From: Streptomyces sp. A 4/2
GTDB taxonomy: Bacteria; Actinomycetota; Actinomycetes; Streptomycetales; Streptomycetaceae
Assembly (NCBI RefSeq): GCF_940670765.1
Contig: NZ_CALNVW010000027.1
Location: forward strand, 91,900-155,899
Direction: 5' to 3'
DNA length: 64,000 bases
The notes under the pieces were generated by a model that was given only the letters and a program-made list of their open reading frames with translations, searched no databases and had not been told where the DNA came from. Below, piece after piece: positions 39,635 to 47,973 of this stretch. How positions within the stretch are numbered: position 1 is the first letter of the stretch; each line of letters opens with the position of its first letter. The position numbers and the translations under genes were made by a program.

Positions 39635-40471
39635 ATGGAGCATGAGGTGTTCGTTCCGGTTCCGGCAGAGTCCGTCCGACGGGTCCTGACGGACCCAGCC
39701 CGTGTGGCCCGCTGTGTACCAGGGCTCCAGCTGGACGCGGACGATACGAAGGGCCCGCTCGCGGGTCGGCTGAAGGTCCGCGTCGACGGTCACACGATCA
39801 CGTACCGCGGAGCGCTGCACCTCGCGGAACGGGACGGCGGCTTCACGATCACGGGCGAGGGCGCGGAGGCCCGCGGGCCGGGTTCGGTGACACTGGCCCT
39901 GGAACTCCGGCTGACCGGGACGGACGCGGGCACGACGCTGACGTTCACGGGGACGGCCGGTGGCGAGGGCGGACGCCTGACGGAACTGAGCCCGGAGGCG
40001 GCGCTGGCGGCGGCCGGGCGCCTGCTGGACCGGTTCGGGGACCGGGTGGGGGCCGAGGTCGGGGCCGACGCCCCTGCGGATTCGGGTGCGGATTCGGGTG
40101 CGGGTGCGGATGCGGATTCCGAGCCGGACTCCGAAGCGGATTCCGGGGCTGGTTCCCGGGCAGGTTCCGAGGGCGATGTCACGCCGTCCGTTTTCGACGC
40201 GGAGGTTCCGCCGCCGTCGCTGGACCCGGTGTCCGAGGCGGAGTTCATCCCCGCCGGCGAGCCCCCGCAGGAGGCCGCACACGCCCGGCGCACGATGATC
40301 GGCCGCAGCGCCGAGGAGGTCGACCACGCCCCGCCGCGCGGCCGGTACGCCCCTGTGCCCGCCCCGTCGTCCGTCAAGGCGGGGGCGACCCTGCGGTGGG
40401 CGGCCCCGGCGGCGGCGCTGGCGCTGGCGTCGGCCGTGGTCGTGGGCCGGGCGCTGCGGCGCCGCCGCTGA
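39635..40471 (+). CDS. SRPBCC/CoxG-like protein with C-terminal membrane anchor
   Basis: 278 residues from ATG 39635. Residues 1-145 (EHEVFVPVPAESVRRVLTD, ARCVPGLQL, YRGALHLAERDGGFTITGEG) are the START-like CoxG domain. An acidic, repetitive linker (ADSGADSGAGADADSE) and a Pro-rich segment lead to a hydrophobic helix near residues 250-270 and a terminal arginine cluster. CoxG anchors CO dehydrogenase to the membrane in Oligotropha, but no cox genes are near, so the role here is open. Confidence 0.8.
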   Translation: MEHEVFVPVPAESVRRVLTDPARVARCVPGLQLDADDTKGPLAGRLKVRVDGHTITYRGALHLAERDGGFTITGEGAEARGPGSVTLALELRLTGTDAGTTLTFTGTAGGEGGRLTELSPEAALAAAGRLLDRFGDRVGAEVGADAPADSGADSGAGADADSEPDSEADSGAGSRAGSEGDVTPSVFDAEVPPPSLDPVSEAEFIPAGEPPQEAAHARRTMIGRSAEEVDHAPPRGRYAPVPAPSSVKAGATLRWAAPAAALALASAVVVGRALRRRR

Positions 40472-40545
40472 TCCGGAGCGCCGGACGGGGTTCGGGCGAG
40501 GGGATCGGCCGGGTGGCCGGTCGGGACAGCCCTTAGGGTCAAGAG

Positions 40546-41337
40546 GTGAGTAGCGAAGAGGTCCGGCTCGTCGCCGGCGACGTCGAGTTGACCGTGAGCC
40601 CCGAGAACGGGTGCCGTATCCGAAGCCTCCGTATCGGCGGCACCGAACTGCTGCGCCAGGGAGCCAAGTTCGGCTGCTTCCCGATGGTGCCCTGGTGCGG
40701 GCGCACCAGGAACGGCCTGTTCAGCAACGGCGGTGAACCGCACCAGCTGCCGCTGAACTCCCCGCCGCACGCCATCCACGGCACCGGCCGCAACACGGCC
40801 TGGCGGACGGCCCGCACCAGCGAGGCAGCCGCCGTGTTCACCTACGACCTGGCCGACCCCTGGCCGTACACCGGCCGGGTCACTCAGACCTTCGAGCTGG
40901 CCGAGGACTCCCTGACCCTCGCCTTCGGTGTGGAGACGTACGACGACTCGTTCCCGGCGCAGGCGGGCTGGCACCCCTGGTTCAACCGGAACCTCGGTAC
41001 CGGCGAGGACGTACGGATCGACTTCGAGCCCGCCTGGCAGGAGGAGCGTGGCGACGATCACCTCCCCACGGGCAAGCGGATCGACCCGCTCCCCGGCCCC
41101 TGGGACGACTGCTTCGGGATGCCGGACGGTGTCGATGTCACCCTCACCTGGCCGGGGCAGCTGGAGCTGAAGGTGCAGAGCCGCGACGAGTGGGTGGTGG
41201 TCTACGACGAGCAGCAGGAAGCGGTCTGTGTCGAGCCGCAGTCCGGCCCGCCGAACGGCCTCAACACCTTGCCCCGCCTGGTGACGCCGATCGATCCGCT
41301 GGAGATCGCGACGACCTGGAGCTGGCGCCGCCTCTGA
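40546..41337 (+). CDS. Aldose 1-epimerase family protein
   Basis: 263 residues from GTG 40546. The galactose-mutarotase beta-sandwich motifs are visible: FPMVPWCGRTRNG, HAIHGTGRNTAW (catalytic histidine region), AGWHPWFNRN and VCVEPQSGPPNGLN (catalytic acid). These enzymes interconvert alpha and beta anomers of aldoses. The precise sugar is unknown. It lies 125 bp upstream of pyrE on the same strand. Confidence 0.87.
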   Translation: MSSEEVRLVAGDVELTVSPENGCRIRSLRIGGTELLRQGAKFGCFPMVPWCGRTRNGLFSNGGEPHQLPLNSPPHAIHGTGRNTAWRTARTSEAAAVFTYDLADPWPYTGRVTQTFELAEDSLTLAFGVETYDDSFPAQAGWHPWFNRNLGTGEDVRIDFEPAWQEERGDDHLPTGKRIDPLPGPWDDCFGMPDGVDVTLTWPGQLELKVQSRDEWVVVYDEQQEAVCVEPQSGPPNGLNTLPRLVTPIDPLEIATTWSWRRL

Positions 41338-41462
41338 GCCCGGACTGCCGCCGGGCCCGGCCGCTCCGGGCCCGGCGGCCTCTGAACCCCGACTGCCCCC
41401 CAGCCCGGCGGGGGGTCGGTCCCGTCCGCCTCTACGGCCGGGCCGCCTCTAAGCTCGGGGGT

Positions 41463-42005
41463 ATGACTGACGTACGCGCTGACCTGCTGCAGCACATCAA
41501 GGACAAGGCCGTGGTCCACGGCAAAGTGACCCTCTCCTCGGGGATCGAAGCCGACTGGTACATCGACCTGCGCAGGATCACCCTGGACGGCGTGGCCGCG
41601 CCGCTGGTCGGACAGGTGATGCTGGACCTCACCGACGGCCTGGACTTCGACGCGGTCGGCGGCCTGACGCTGGGCGCCGACCCGATCGCGGACGCCATGC
41701 TGCACGCGTCCGCAGCCCGCGGAAAGACGCTGGACGCGTTCGTCGTGCGCAAGGCCGCCAAGACCCACGGGATGCAGCGCCGCATCGAGGGCCCGGACAT
41801 CAAGGGACGCCGGGTCCTGGTCGTCGAGGACACCACCACGACCGGCGGCTCTCCGATGACCGCCGTCGAGGCCGTGCGCGAGGCCGGCGGCGAGGTGGTC
41901 GCGGTCGCCACGATCGTGGACCGCAACACCGGTGCGGCCGAGGTCATCGCCAAGGCCGGGGTGCCGTACGTCTTCGCGTACGGACAGGGCGATCTGGACC
42001 TCTGA
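41463..42005 (+). CDS. pyrE: Orotate phosphoribosyltransferase
   Basis: 180 residues from ATG 41463; the open frame extends upstream without coding character. VTLSSGIEADWYIDLRRITL at the N-terminus and VLVVEDTTTTGGSPMTAVEA, the PRPP-binding loop, identify the enzyme that makes orotidine 5'-phosphate from orotate and PRPP in pyrimidine synthesis. Length is typical. The parS palindrome follows 59 bp after the stop. Confidence 0.95.
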   Translation: MTDVRADLLQHIKDKAVVHGKVTLSSGIEADWYIDLRRITLDGVAAPLVGQVMLDLTDGLDFDAVGGLTLGADPIADAMLHASAARGKTLDAFVVRKAAKTHGMQRRIEGPDIKGRRVLVVEDTTTTGGSPMTAVEAVREAGGEVVAVATIVDRNTGAAEVIAKAGVPYVFAYGQGDLDL

Positions 42006-42063
42006 GGCCGGCCGGCACATGAGGGCGGCGATGTCGGAGCGGTAGCAGCGCGTCGGCAGGGGC

Positions 42064-42089
42064 GGCGTGGTTTCACGTGAAACCACGCC
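42064..42089. promoter_or_regulatory. parS site (ParB binding), GTTTCACGTGAAAC
   Basis: The perfect 14-bp parS consensus GTTTCACGTGAAAC at 42070-42083, embedded in a longer perfect palindrome (42064-42089). In Streptomyces, parS sites cluster around oriC and load ParB for chromosome segregation at sporulation. It lies between pyrE and fba. Confidence 0.93.
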
Positions 42090-42220
42090 CCTCTTGCACA
42101 CGTCAAGGCACCACGCCAGGTGGAGCCGCGCCAAGAGTCTGGAAAGATGGGGGCGACGATGAAGTCGCCCCCAGGTCAGGGACCAGTTACGCACACCCGC
42201 ACATCCCAAGGAGCGGACAG

Positions 42221-43243
42221 ATGCCCATCGCAACCCCCGAGGTCTACAACGAGATGCTCGACCGGGCGAAGGCAGGCAAGTTCGCCTACCCGGCCATCAA
42301 TGTGACCTCGACCCAGACCTTGCACGCGGCGCTGCGCGGCTTCGCGGAGGCCGAGAGCGACGGCATCATCCAGATCTCCACCGGTGGTGCGGAGTTCCTG
42401 GGCGGCCAGTACGCCAAGGAAATGGTCACCGGCTCGGTGGCGCTCGCCGAGTTCGCGCACATCGTCGCCGAGAAGTACCCGGTCACGGTCGCGCTGCACA
42501 CGGACCACTGCCCCAAGGACAAGCTGGACGGTTACGTACGTCCGCTCCTGGAGGTCTCCCGCAAGCGCGTCGAGGCCGGTCGCAACCCGCTCTTCCAGTC
42601 GCACATGTGGGACGGCTCCGCCGAGACTCTCGCGGACAACCTCTCCATCGGCCAGGAACTGCTTGCGCTGGCCTCCGCCGCGAAGATCATCCTTGAGGTC
42701 GAGATCACCCCGACCGGTGGCGAGGAGGACGGCGTCAGCCACGAGATCAACGACTCGCTCTACACCACGGTCGACGACGCGCTGCGCACCGCCGAGGCCC
42801 TCGGCCTCGGCGAGAAGGGCCGCTACCTGCTGGCCGCCTCCTTCGGCAACGTGCACGGCGTCTACAAGCCGGGCAACGTCGTGCTCCGCCCCGAGCTGCT
42901 GAAGGACCTCCAGGAGGGCGTTGCCGCCAAGTACGGCAAGAACGCGCCGTTCGACTTCGTCTTCCACGGCGGCTCCGGTTCCTCCGAGGAGGAGATCGCC
43001 ACCGCGCTGGAGAACGGCGTCGTGAAGATGAATCTGGACACCGACACCCAGTACGCCTTCACCCGCCCGGTCGTGGACCACATGTTCCGCAACTACGACG
43101 GTGTCCTGAAGGTCGACGGCGAGGTCGGCTCCAAGAAGACCTACGACCCGCGCACCTGGGGCAAGGCCGCCGAGGCCGGTATGGCGAAGCGCGTGACCGA
43201 GGCCTGCGCGAACCTGCGCTCCACGGGCACCCGCCTCAAGTAA
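42221..43243 (+). CDS. fba: Class II fructose-bisphosphate aldolase
   Basis: 340 residues from ATG 42221, with AAGGAG eight bases upstream. VALHTDHCPKDKLDGYV (zinc ligand and catalytic region), LEVEITPTGGEEDGVSHE, FGNVHGVYKPGNV and FVFHGGSGSSEEEI are hallmark class II motifs. The enzyme splits or forms fructose 1,6-bisphosphate in glycolysis and gluconeogenesis. Length and start match other Streptomyces enzymes. Confidence 0.97.
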   Translation: MPIATPEVYNEMLDRAKAGKFAYPAINVTSTQTLHAALRGFAEAESDGIIQISTGGAEFLGGQYAKEMVTGSVALAEFAHIVAEKYPVTVALHTDHCPKDKLDGYVRPLLEVSRKRVEAGRNPLFQSHMWDGSAETLADNLSIGQELLALASAAKIILEVEITPTGGEEDGVSHEINDSLYTTVDDALRTAEALGLGEKGRYLLAASFGNVHGVYKPGNVVLRPELLKDLQEGVAAKYGKNAPFDFVFHGGSGSSEEEIATALENGVVKMNLDTDTQYAFTRPVVDHMFRNYDGVLKVDGEVGSKKTYDPRTWGKAAEAGMAKRVTEACANLRSTGTRLK

Positions 43244-43314
43244 CGGGCACTCGCCCGATGCGTGGGACAGCCGCCTCACGCGACGGGCACCTGCCCGTGA
43301 GCAATTCCGTACGC

Positions 43315-43348
43315 CGGGCCCGGTATCCGACGAAGGATGCCGGGCCCG
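43315..43348 (+). terminator. Terminator of fba
   Basis: CGGGCCCGGTATCC and GGATGCCGGGCCCG pair with one G-U, loop GACGAA, 71 bp after the fba stop. Confidence 0.85.
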
Positions 43349-43460
43349 CGTCATGCCCGAGGCCCGAGGGCGTCCGTGCGTTTCGGGATTCTCAGGTCGG
43401 TTCGTGATTCTCAGATCAGTCAGAGGGGTGCCGCACATGGAGACGGAGAAGGAGACCGGT

Positions 43461-44627
43461 ATGGAGTACGGGGAGCACCGGACGTACGACTTCGATACGC
43501 CCGTCGACCGGCGCGGCACCTGGAGCATCCAGTGGGACGGTGTCGCGGACCGGTTCGGGGTGGACGGGCTGCTGCCGTTCACCATCTCCGACATGGACTT
43601 CCGCTCCCCGCCCGAGGTGCTCGCCGCCCTCCAGGAGCGGATCGCCCACGGTGTCTTCGGCTACACGGACTGGCGGCTCGGGGACTTCCGGGCCGCGATA
43701 CGCGACTGGTACGCGACCCGGTACGACACCGGGATCGACACCGACCGGATCGTGTACGGGCCGTCCGTGCTCAGCCAGCTCTCGCAGCTGTTGCAGATGT
43801 GGACGGACGAGGGCGACGGGGTCGTGGTCCACACCCCCACGTACGACGGTTTCACCAAGGCGGTGACCGGTCTCGGCCGGGAGCCGCGCGGCTGCCCGGT
43901 GGGTGACTTCGCCGAGCTGGAGCGGCAGCTCGCCCGCCCGGACAGCAAGGTCCTGCTGCTCTGCTCGCCGCACAATCCCACGGGCCGGGTGTGGACCCAC
44001 GACGAGCTGACCCGCTTCGCGGCGCTCGCCGAGCGGTACGGCGTCGCGGTCATCAGCGACGAGATCCACGCCGATTTCGTGCACGAGGGCCACCGTCATC
44101 TGCCCTGGACCCGGTACGGCAGCGGGCGCTGGGCGCTCGTCACGTCCGGCAGCAAGGCGTTCAACTTCCCGGCCCTGACCGGTTCGTACGGCATCATCGG
44201 CGACCCGGACGACCGGGCGGAGTTCCTCACCCGCATGGAGAAGGGCGAGGGGCTCGCCTCACCCGCGGTGCTCTCCCTGACGGCCCACATCACGGCGTAC
44301 CGGCACGGTGCGGGGTGGCTGGACGCCGTGCGGGCCTACACGGCGGGGAATCTGTCGATGCTCGCGGACCGGCTGCGTTCCGCCTTTCCCGAGCTGGGGT
44401 GGGTGCCGCCGCAGGCCGGGTACCTCGCGTGGATCGATCTGCGTCCGCTGGGTGTCGACGAGGCGGCGCTCCAGCGGCAGCTGATCGAGGTCGAGAAGGT
44501 GGCGATCATGCCGGGGGCGGTGTACCGGGCCGAGGGGTTCGTGCGGTTGAACGTGGGGTGTGCGCGGTCGAAGGCGGAGGCGGGGGTGGACGCGCTCGTG
44601 CGGGCCGTTCGGGCGGTGGCGCCGTAG
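43461..44627 (+). CDS. MalY/PatB-type PLP enzyme (C-S lyase or aminotransferase)
   Basis: 388 residues from ATG 43461, where AAGGAG lies six bases upstream; ATG 43437 with AGAGGGG is a valid alternative adding eight residues. YDFDTPVDRRGTWSIQWD, MDFRSPPEV, LLLCSPHNPTGRVW, ISDEIHADFVHEGH and VTSGSKAFNFPAL (PLP lysine) match MalY/PatB, usually cystathionine beta-lyases. It probably cleaves C-S bonds of cysteine conjugates or cystathionine; aminotransferase activity cannot be excluded. Confidence 0.88.
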   Translation: MEYGEHRTYDFDTPVDRRGTWSIQWDGVADRFGVDGLLPFTISDMDFRSPPEVLAALQERIAHGVFGYTDWRLGDFRAAIRDWYATRYDTGIDTDRIVYGPSVLSQLSQLLQMWTDEGDGVVVHTPTYDGFTKAVTGLGREPRGCPVGDFAELERQLARPDSKVLLLCSPHNPTGRVWTHDELTRFAALAERYGVAVISDEIHADFVHEGHRHLPWTRYGSGRWALVTSGSKAFNFPALTGSYGIIGDPDDRAEFLTRMEKGEGLASPAVLSLTAHITAYRHGAGWLDAVRAYTAGNLSMLADRLRSAFPELGWVPPQAGYLAWIDLRPLGVDEAALQRQLIEVEKVAIMPGAVYRAEGFVRLNVGCARSKAEAGVDALVRAVRAVAP

Positions 44628-44656
44628 TCGGGGGCCGCTGCCCCCGGGCCCCTGGT

Positions 44657-45045
44657 CCTCAAGCGCCGGACGGGCTGGGAATGCCCTCAAGCGCCGGGCG
44701 GGCTGAAGGGTGCCCTCAATCGCCGGGCGGGCTGAGATTGTGCGGGCTGAAGGGTGCCCTCAATCGCCGGGCGGGCTGAGATTGTGCGGGCTGAAGGGTG
44801 CCCTCGAGCGCCGGGCTGGCTGAGGGGTGCGCTCAAGCGCCGCGCGGGCTGAAAGGTGTCCTCAATCGCCGGACGGGCTGGGATTGGCCGGGTCGGGCTG
44901 GGATTGGTCGACTGGGATTGGCCGGGTTGGGGTTGGTCGGGGCGGCTGGGATCGCGTGGGCGTGCGCTGAGATTGGGCGGGCGGGGATCGCGTGGGCCGG
45001 GATTGGGCGGGTTGGGATCGCGGGCTGAGATGGGGCGGGGCCGGG
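44657..45045. repeat. Array of CCTCAAGCGCCGG-type intergenic repeats
   Basis: About seven degenerate copies of CCTCAAKCGCCGGRCGGGCT start near 44657, 44685, 44715, 44758, 44802, 44831 and 44860; the block from 44715 is nearly duplicated at 44758. The array decays into GGGATTGG-GCCGGGT-type units up to about 45045. This short element is familiar from Streptomyces intergenic regions. The only frames through it are low-complexity, so I call no gene here. Confidence 0.88.
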
Positions 45046-45111
45046 TGGCCGGGAGTGGCCTGCGGCGCCCCGTGGCGGGCGGGCCTTGGTGGGGCAGGCA
45101 GACTGTCACTC

Positions 45112-45525
45112 ATGGCCATTCACGAGAATCTGCTCGGGGGACCTCCCCCGACCCGTCTCCCCGACGACCCCGAACCCCGCGAGCTCCTCGCGGGCGGTGC
45201 CGCGCCCTCCGACGTGGCGGCGAAGTACCCGACGTCCTCGCTCGCCTGGGCGCAGCTCGCTGACGACGCCTTCGAGCACGGCCGGGTCGTCGAGTCGTAC
45301 GCCTACGCCCGTACCGGCTACCACCGCGGCCTCGACTCGCTGCGCCGGGCCGGATGGAAGGGCCACGGGCCCGTGCCGTGGGACCACGAGCCGAACCGGG
45401 GCTTCCTGCGCGCCCTGCACGCGCTGGCCCGTGCCGCGCAGTCGATCGGCGAGGAGGAGGAGTACGAGCGCTGCACGACGTTCCTGCGTGACTCCTCCCC
45501 GGCCGCGGCGGACACGCTGGGCTGA
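45112..45525 (+). CDS. DUF3151 family protein
   Basis: 137 residues from ATG 45112; the upstream open frame is repeat sequence. HENLLGGPPPTRLPDDPEPR, SSLAWAQLADDAFEHGRVVE and GWKGHGPVPWDHEPNRGFLR match the actinobacterial DUF3151 family, a small all-helical, TPR-like protein. Its function is unknown. The gene is commonly near fba in actinobacteria, as here. A strong terminator follows. Confidence 0.85.
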   Translation: MAIHENLLGGPPPTRLPDDPEPRELLAGGAAPSDVAAKYPTSSLAWAQLADDAFEHGRVVESYAYARTGYHRGLDSLRRAGWKGHGPVPWDHEPNRGFLRALHALARAAQSIGEEEEYERCTTFLRDSSPAAADTLG

Positions 45526-45555
45526 GCGGGGCCGCCGGGCACCGGCGGCACGGTG

Positions 45556-45586
45556 AAGGGCCGGACACGCTCCGTGTCCGGCCCTT
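45556..45586 (+). terminator. Terminator of DUF3151 gene
   Basis: AAGGGCCGGACACG and its perfect complement, loop CTC, followed by TGCTTCT, 31 bp after the stop. Confidence 0.92.
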
Positions 45587-45699
45587 TGCTTCTCTTGCCG
45601 CCGGGCGGGAACGGCGCTCATGATGAAGGCTGGGGACCGGGGCCCACCTGTCGACGGAAGGGGCGGACCGCTACCTGGAGCACCATCGAGGAGACAGCG

Positions 45700-46590
45700 A
45701 TGTCTACGCCTTCGCACGACCCGGCCCCGAACTCGCACGACCCGGCCCCGAACTCGCACGATCTGGCCCCGAATGCGCACGACCCGGCCCCGAACCTCGA
45801 TTTCGCGGGCACCACCCCGTACGAGGACTACGTCCAGGCGGATGTCCTCACCCACCTCCAGCATCTGCGCTCCGACGATCCGGGCGAGATGGTCTTCCTG
45901 GTCACCACCCAGGTGATGGAGCTGTGGTTCACGGTGATCGTCCACGAGTGGGAGACCGCATCGGCCGCGCTGCGCGGTGACGACCTGCCGGTCGCTCTCG
46001 CGGCGCTGAAGCGGTCCACGTACGAGCTGCAGTCCCTGAACGACTCGTGGCGCCCGCTCGCCCAGCTCACCCCGGCCCAGTTCAACGCGTACCGCGGCGC
46101 GCTCGGTGAGGGGTCCGGATTCCAGTCCGCGATGTACCGCCGCATGGAGTTCCTGCTCGGCGACAAGTCCGCGTCGATGCTGGTCCCGCACCGTGGTGCC
46201 CCGCGGGCGCACGCCGAGCTGGAGAAGGCCCTCCAGGAGCCGAGCCTGTACGACGAGGCGCTGCGGTTCCTCGCCCGGCGCGGCCAGGCGGTGCCCGCCG
46301 CGGTGCTCGACCGCGATCCCGCCGGGAAGTACGAGCCCTCGCCCGAGGTCGAGGCGGTCTGGACCGCCGTGTACGCGGGGGCGCAGGACTCCGAGCTGGT
46401 CCGTCTCGGTGAGGCGCTGACCGATGTCGGCGAGCTGGTGTGGCGATGGCGGAACGACCATCTGGTGGCCACCCGCCGGGCGATGGGCTCCAAGACCGGT
46501 ACGGGCGGATCGGCCGGGGTCGCCTGGCTGGAGAAGCGCGCCGCGAAGAACGTCTTCCCCGAACTGTGGACCGCGCGCAGCCATGTCTGA
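45700..46590 (+). CDS. kynA: Tryptophan 2,3-dioxygenase
   Basis: 296 residues from ATG 45700, with GAGGAGA upstream. After four HDPAPNS-type repeats (residues 5-32), the family sequence begins at YEDYVQADVLTHLQ. FLVTTQVMELWFTVIVHEW, GSGFQSAMYRRMEFLLGDK and WRWRNDHLVATRRAMGSK define heme-dependent tryptophan dioxygenase, which makes N-formylkynurenine. It is the first gene of a kynurenine unit with kynureninase and a probable formamidase. The N-terminal repeat is an unusual extension. Confidence 0.93.
   Translation: MSTPSHDPAPNSHDPAPNSHDLAPNAHDPAPNLDFAGTTPYEDYVQADVLTHLQHLRSDDPGEMVFLVTTQVMELWFTVIVHEWETASAALRGDDLPVALAALKRSTYELQSLNDSWRPLAQLTPAQFNAYRGALGEGSGFQSAMYRRMEFLLGDKSASMLVPHRGAPRAHAELEKALQEPSLYDEALRFLARRGQAVPAAVLDRDPAGKYEPSPEVEAVWTAVYAGAQDSELVRLGEALTDVGELVWRWRNDHLVATRRAMGSKTGTGGSAGVAWLEKRAAKNVFPELWTARSHV
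45712..45795 (+). repeat. 21-bp in-frame repeat at the start of the tryptophan dioxygenase gene
   Basis: Four copies of TCGCACGACCCGGCCCCGAAC; the first two are identical and the others differ by one to three bases. They encode SHDPAPN repeats before the enzyme domain. Confidence 0.9.
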
Positions 46591-46644
46591 GGCGGAGACG
46601 GGCGATACCTGGACCGCTGCCGCGTCGTTGCCGGACCAGTACCC

Positions 46645-46698
46645 CGTAGCCGCTCGACACCCGGTAGCCGCTCGGCACCCCGTAGCCGCTCGGCACCC
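46645..46698 (+). repeat. 18-bp repeat between dioxygenase and kynureninase
   Basis: Three copies of CGTAGCCGCTCGGCACCC with partial copies on both sides. It is in frame with kynureninase and would encode PVAARH repeats if translation started at 46583, or is untranslated spacer if it starts at 46739. Confidence 0.85.
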
Positions 46699-46738
46699 GG
46701 TACCCACCCCCCGTCCCGCCCAGCCGAAGGACCAGCCG

Positions 46739-47914
46739 ATGTCTCCCGAGCCGGACCTGTCCGCCCTGGCCCGCAAGGCCGAGGCGCTCGACGCCGCCGA
46801 TGAACTCGCCCCGATCCGCGAGCTGTTCACCCTCGACCCCGACACCGTCTATCTGGACGGCAACTCCCTCGGCGCCCTGCCGCGCCACGTACCGGACCGG
46901 ATGCGCGAGGTCATCACCCACGAGTGGGGCGCGCTGCGGATCCGGTCCTGGGAGGAGTCCGGCTGGTGGACCGCCCCGGAGCGGATCGGCGACCGGATCG
47001 CCCCGCTCGTCGGTGCCGCGCCCGGCACGGTCGTGGTCGGCGACTCGACGAGCGTCAATGTCTTCAAGGCGCTGGTCGCGGCGATCCGGCTGGCGGGCCC
47101 CGACCGCGACGAGGTCCTCGTCGACGCGACGACCTTCCCGACCGACGGCTACCTCGCGGAGTCCGCGGCCCGGATGACCTCCCGGCGGATCGTCCCGTAC
47201 GTACCGGGCGATCCGGTCGGTCCCCGTACCGCCGCCGTCCTGGTCAACCACGCCGACTACCGCACGGGCCGGCTGCACGACCTGCCCGCCGTGACCGCCG
47301 CCGTGCACGCGGCGGGGGCGGCCGTCGTTTGGGACCTCTGCCACAGCGCGGGCGCGCTGCCGGTCGGACTCGAAGCGCACGGCGTCGACTTCGCCGTCGG
47401 CTGTACGTACAAGTACCTGAACGGCGGCCCGGGTTCGCCCGCCTTCCTCTATGTGCGCCCCGACCTCCAGGCGTCCTTCGACTCCCCGCTGCCCGGCTGG
47501 AACTCGCACGCCGACCCGTTCGGCATGACTGCCGGATACGCCCCGGCGGACGGTGTCGTGCGCGGCCGGGTCGGTACCCCCGACATCCTGTCGATGCTGG
47601 CGCTGGAGTCGGCGCTCGATGTCTGGGAGGGAGTGACGATCGAGGCGGTGCGGGCCAAATCACTCGTCCTGACGGACTTCTTCCTGGAATGTGTGCGCCT
47701 CGAATCTCTGACACCGGTGGTCCACGCGGAGCGCGGCAGCCAGGTGTCGTTGCGGTGCGAGAACGCCGGGGCGGTCATGAAGGAGCTGATCGCGCGCGGT
47801 GTCGTCGGCGACTTCCGGCCGCCGGACGTGCTGCGCTTCGGATTCACCCCGCTCTACGTCAGTTTCGGTGATGCGCTGCGTGCCGCACGGGTTCTGGGGG
47901 AGGTGCTGGGCTGA
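46739..47914 (+). CDS. kynU: Kynureninase
   Basis: 391 residues from ATG 46739, chosen because GAAGGA lies seven bases upstream and the length suits the family. An in-frame ATG at 46583, overlapping the dioxygenase stop, would add 52 residues of PVAARH repeats and lacks a good ribosome site. YLDGNSLGALPRHV, WDLCHSAGALPVGLEAHGVD, GCTYKYLNGGPGSPAFLY (PLP lysine) and LRFGFTPLYVSF are kynureninase motifs. It cleaves kynurenine or 3-hydroxykynurenine to (hydroxy)anthranilate and alanine. Confidence 0.93.
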   Translation: MSPEPDLSALARKAEALDAADELAPIRELFTLDPDTVYLDGNSLGALPRHVPDRMREVITHEWGALRIRSWEESGWWTAPERIGDRIAPLVGAAPGTVVVGDSTSVNVFKALVAAIRLAGPDRDEVLVDATTFPTDGYLAESAARMTSRRIVPYVPGDPVGPRTAAVLVNHADYRTGRLHDLPAVTAAVHAAGAAVVWDLCHSAGALPVGLEAHGVDFAVGCTYKYLNGGPGSPAFLYVRPDLQASFDSPLPGWNSHADPFGMTAGYAPADGVVRGRVGTPDILSMLALESALDVWEGVTIEAVRAKSLVLTDFFLECVRLESLTPVVHAERGSQVSLRCENAGAVMKELIARGVVGDFRPPDVLRFGFTPLYVSFGDALRAARVLGEVLG

Positions 47915-47973
47915 TAGCGTCCCCGCTGGTCAGGGCAGCAGTTCAGCCCGTTGCGAGGAGAGGTTGGAGCCGG

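Noticed and set aside
37943..40327. 794-residue minus-strand open frame over the spermidine synthase and CoxG-like genes
   Set aside because: Low-complexity Arg/Pro/Gln-rich translation with no recognisable domain; sense genes fully explain the region.
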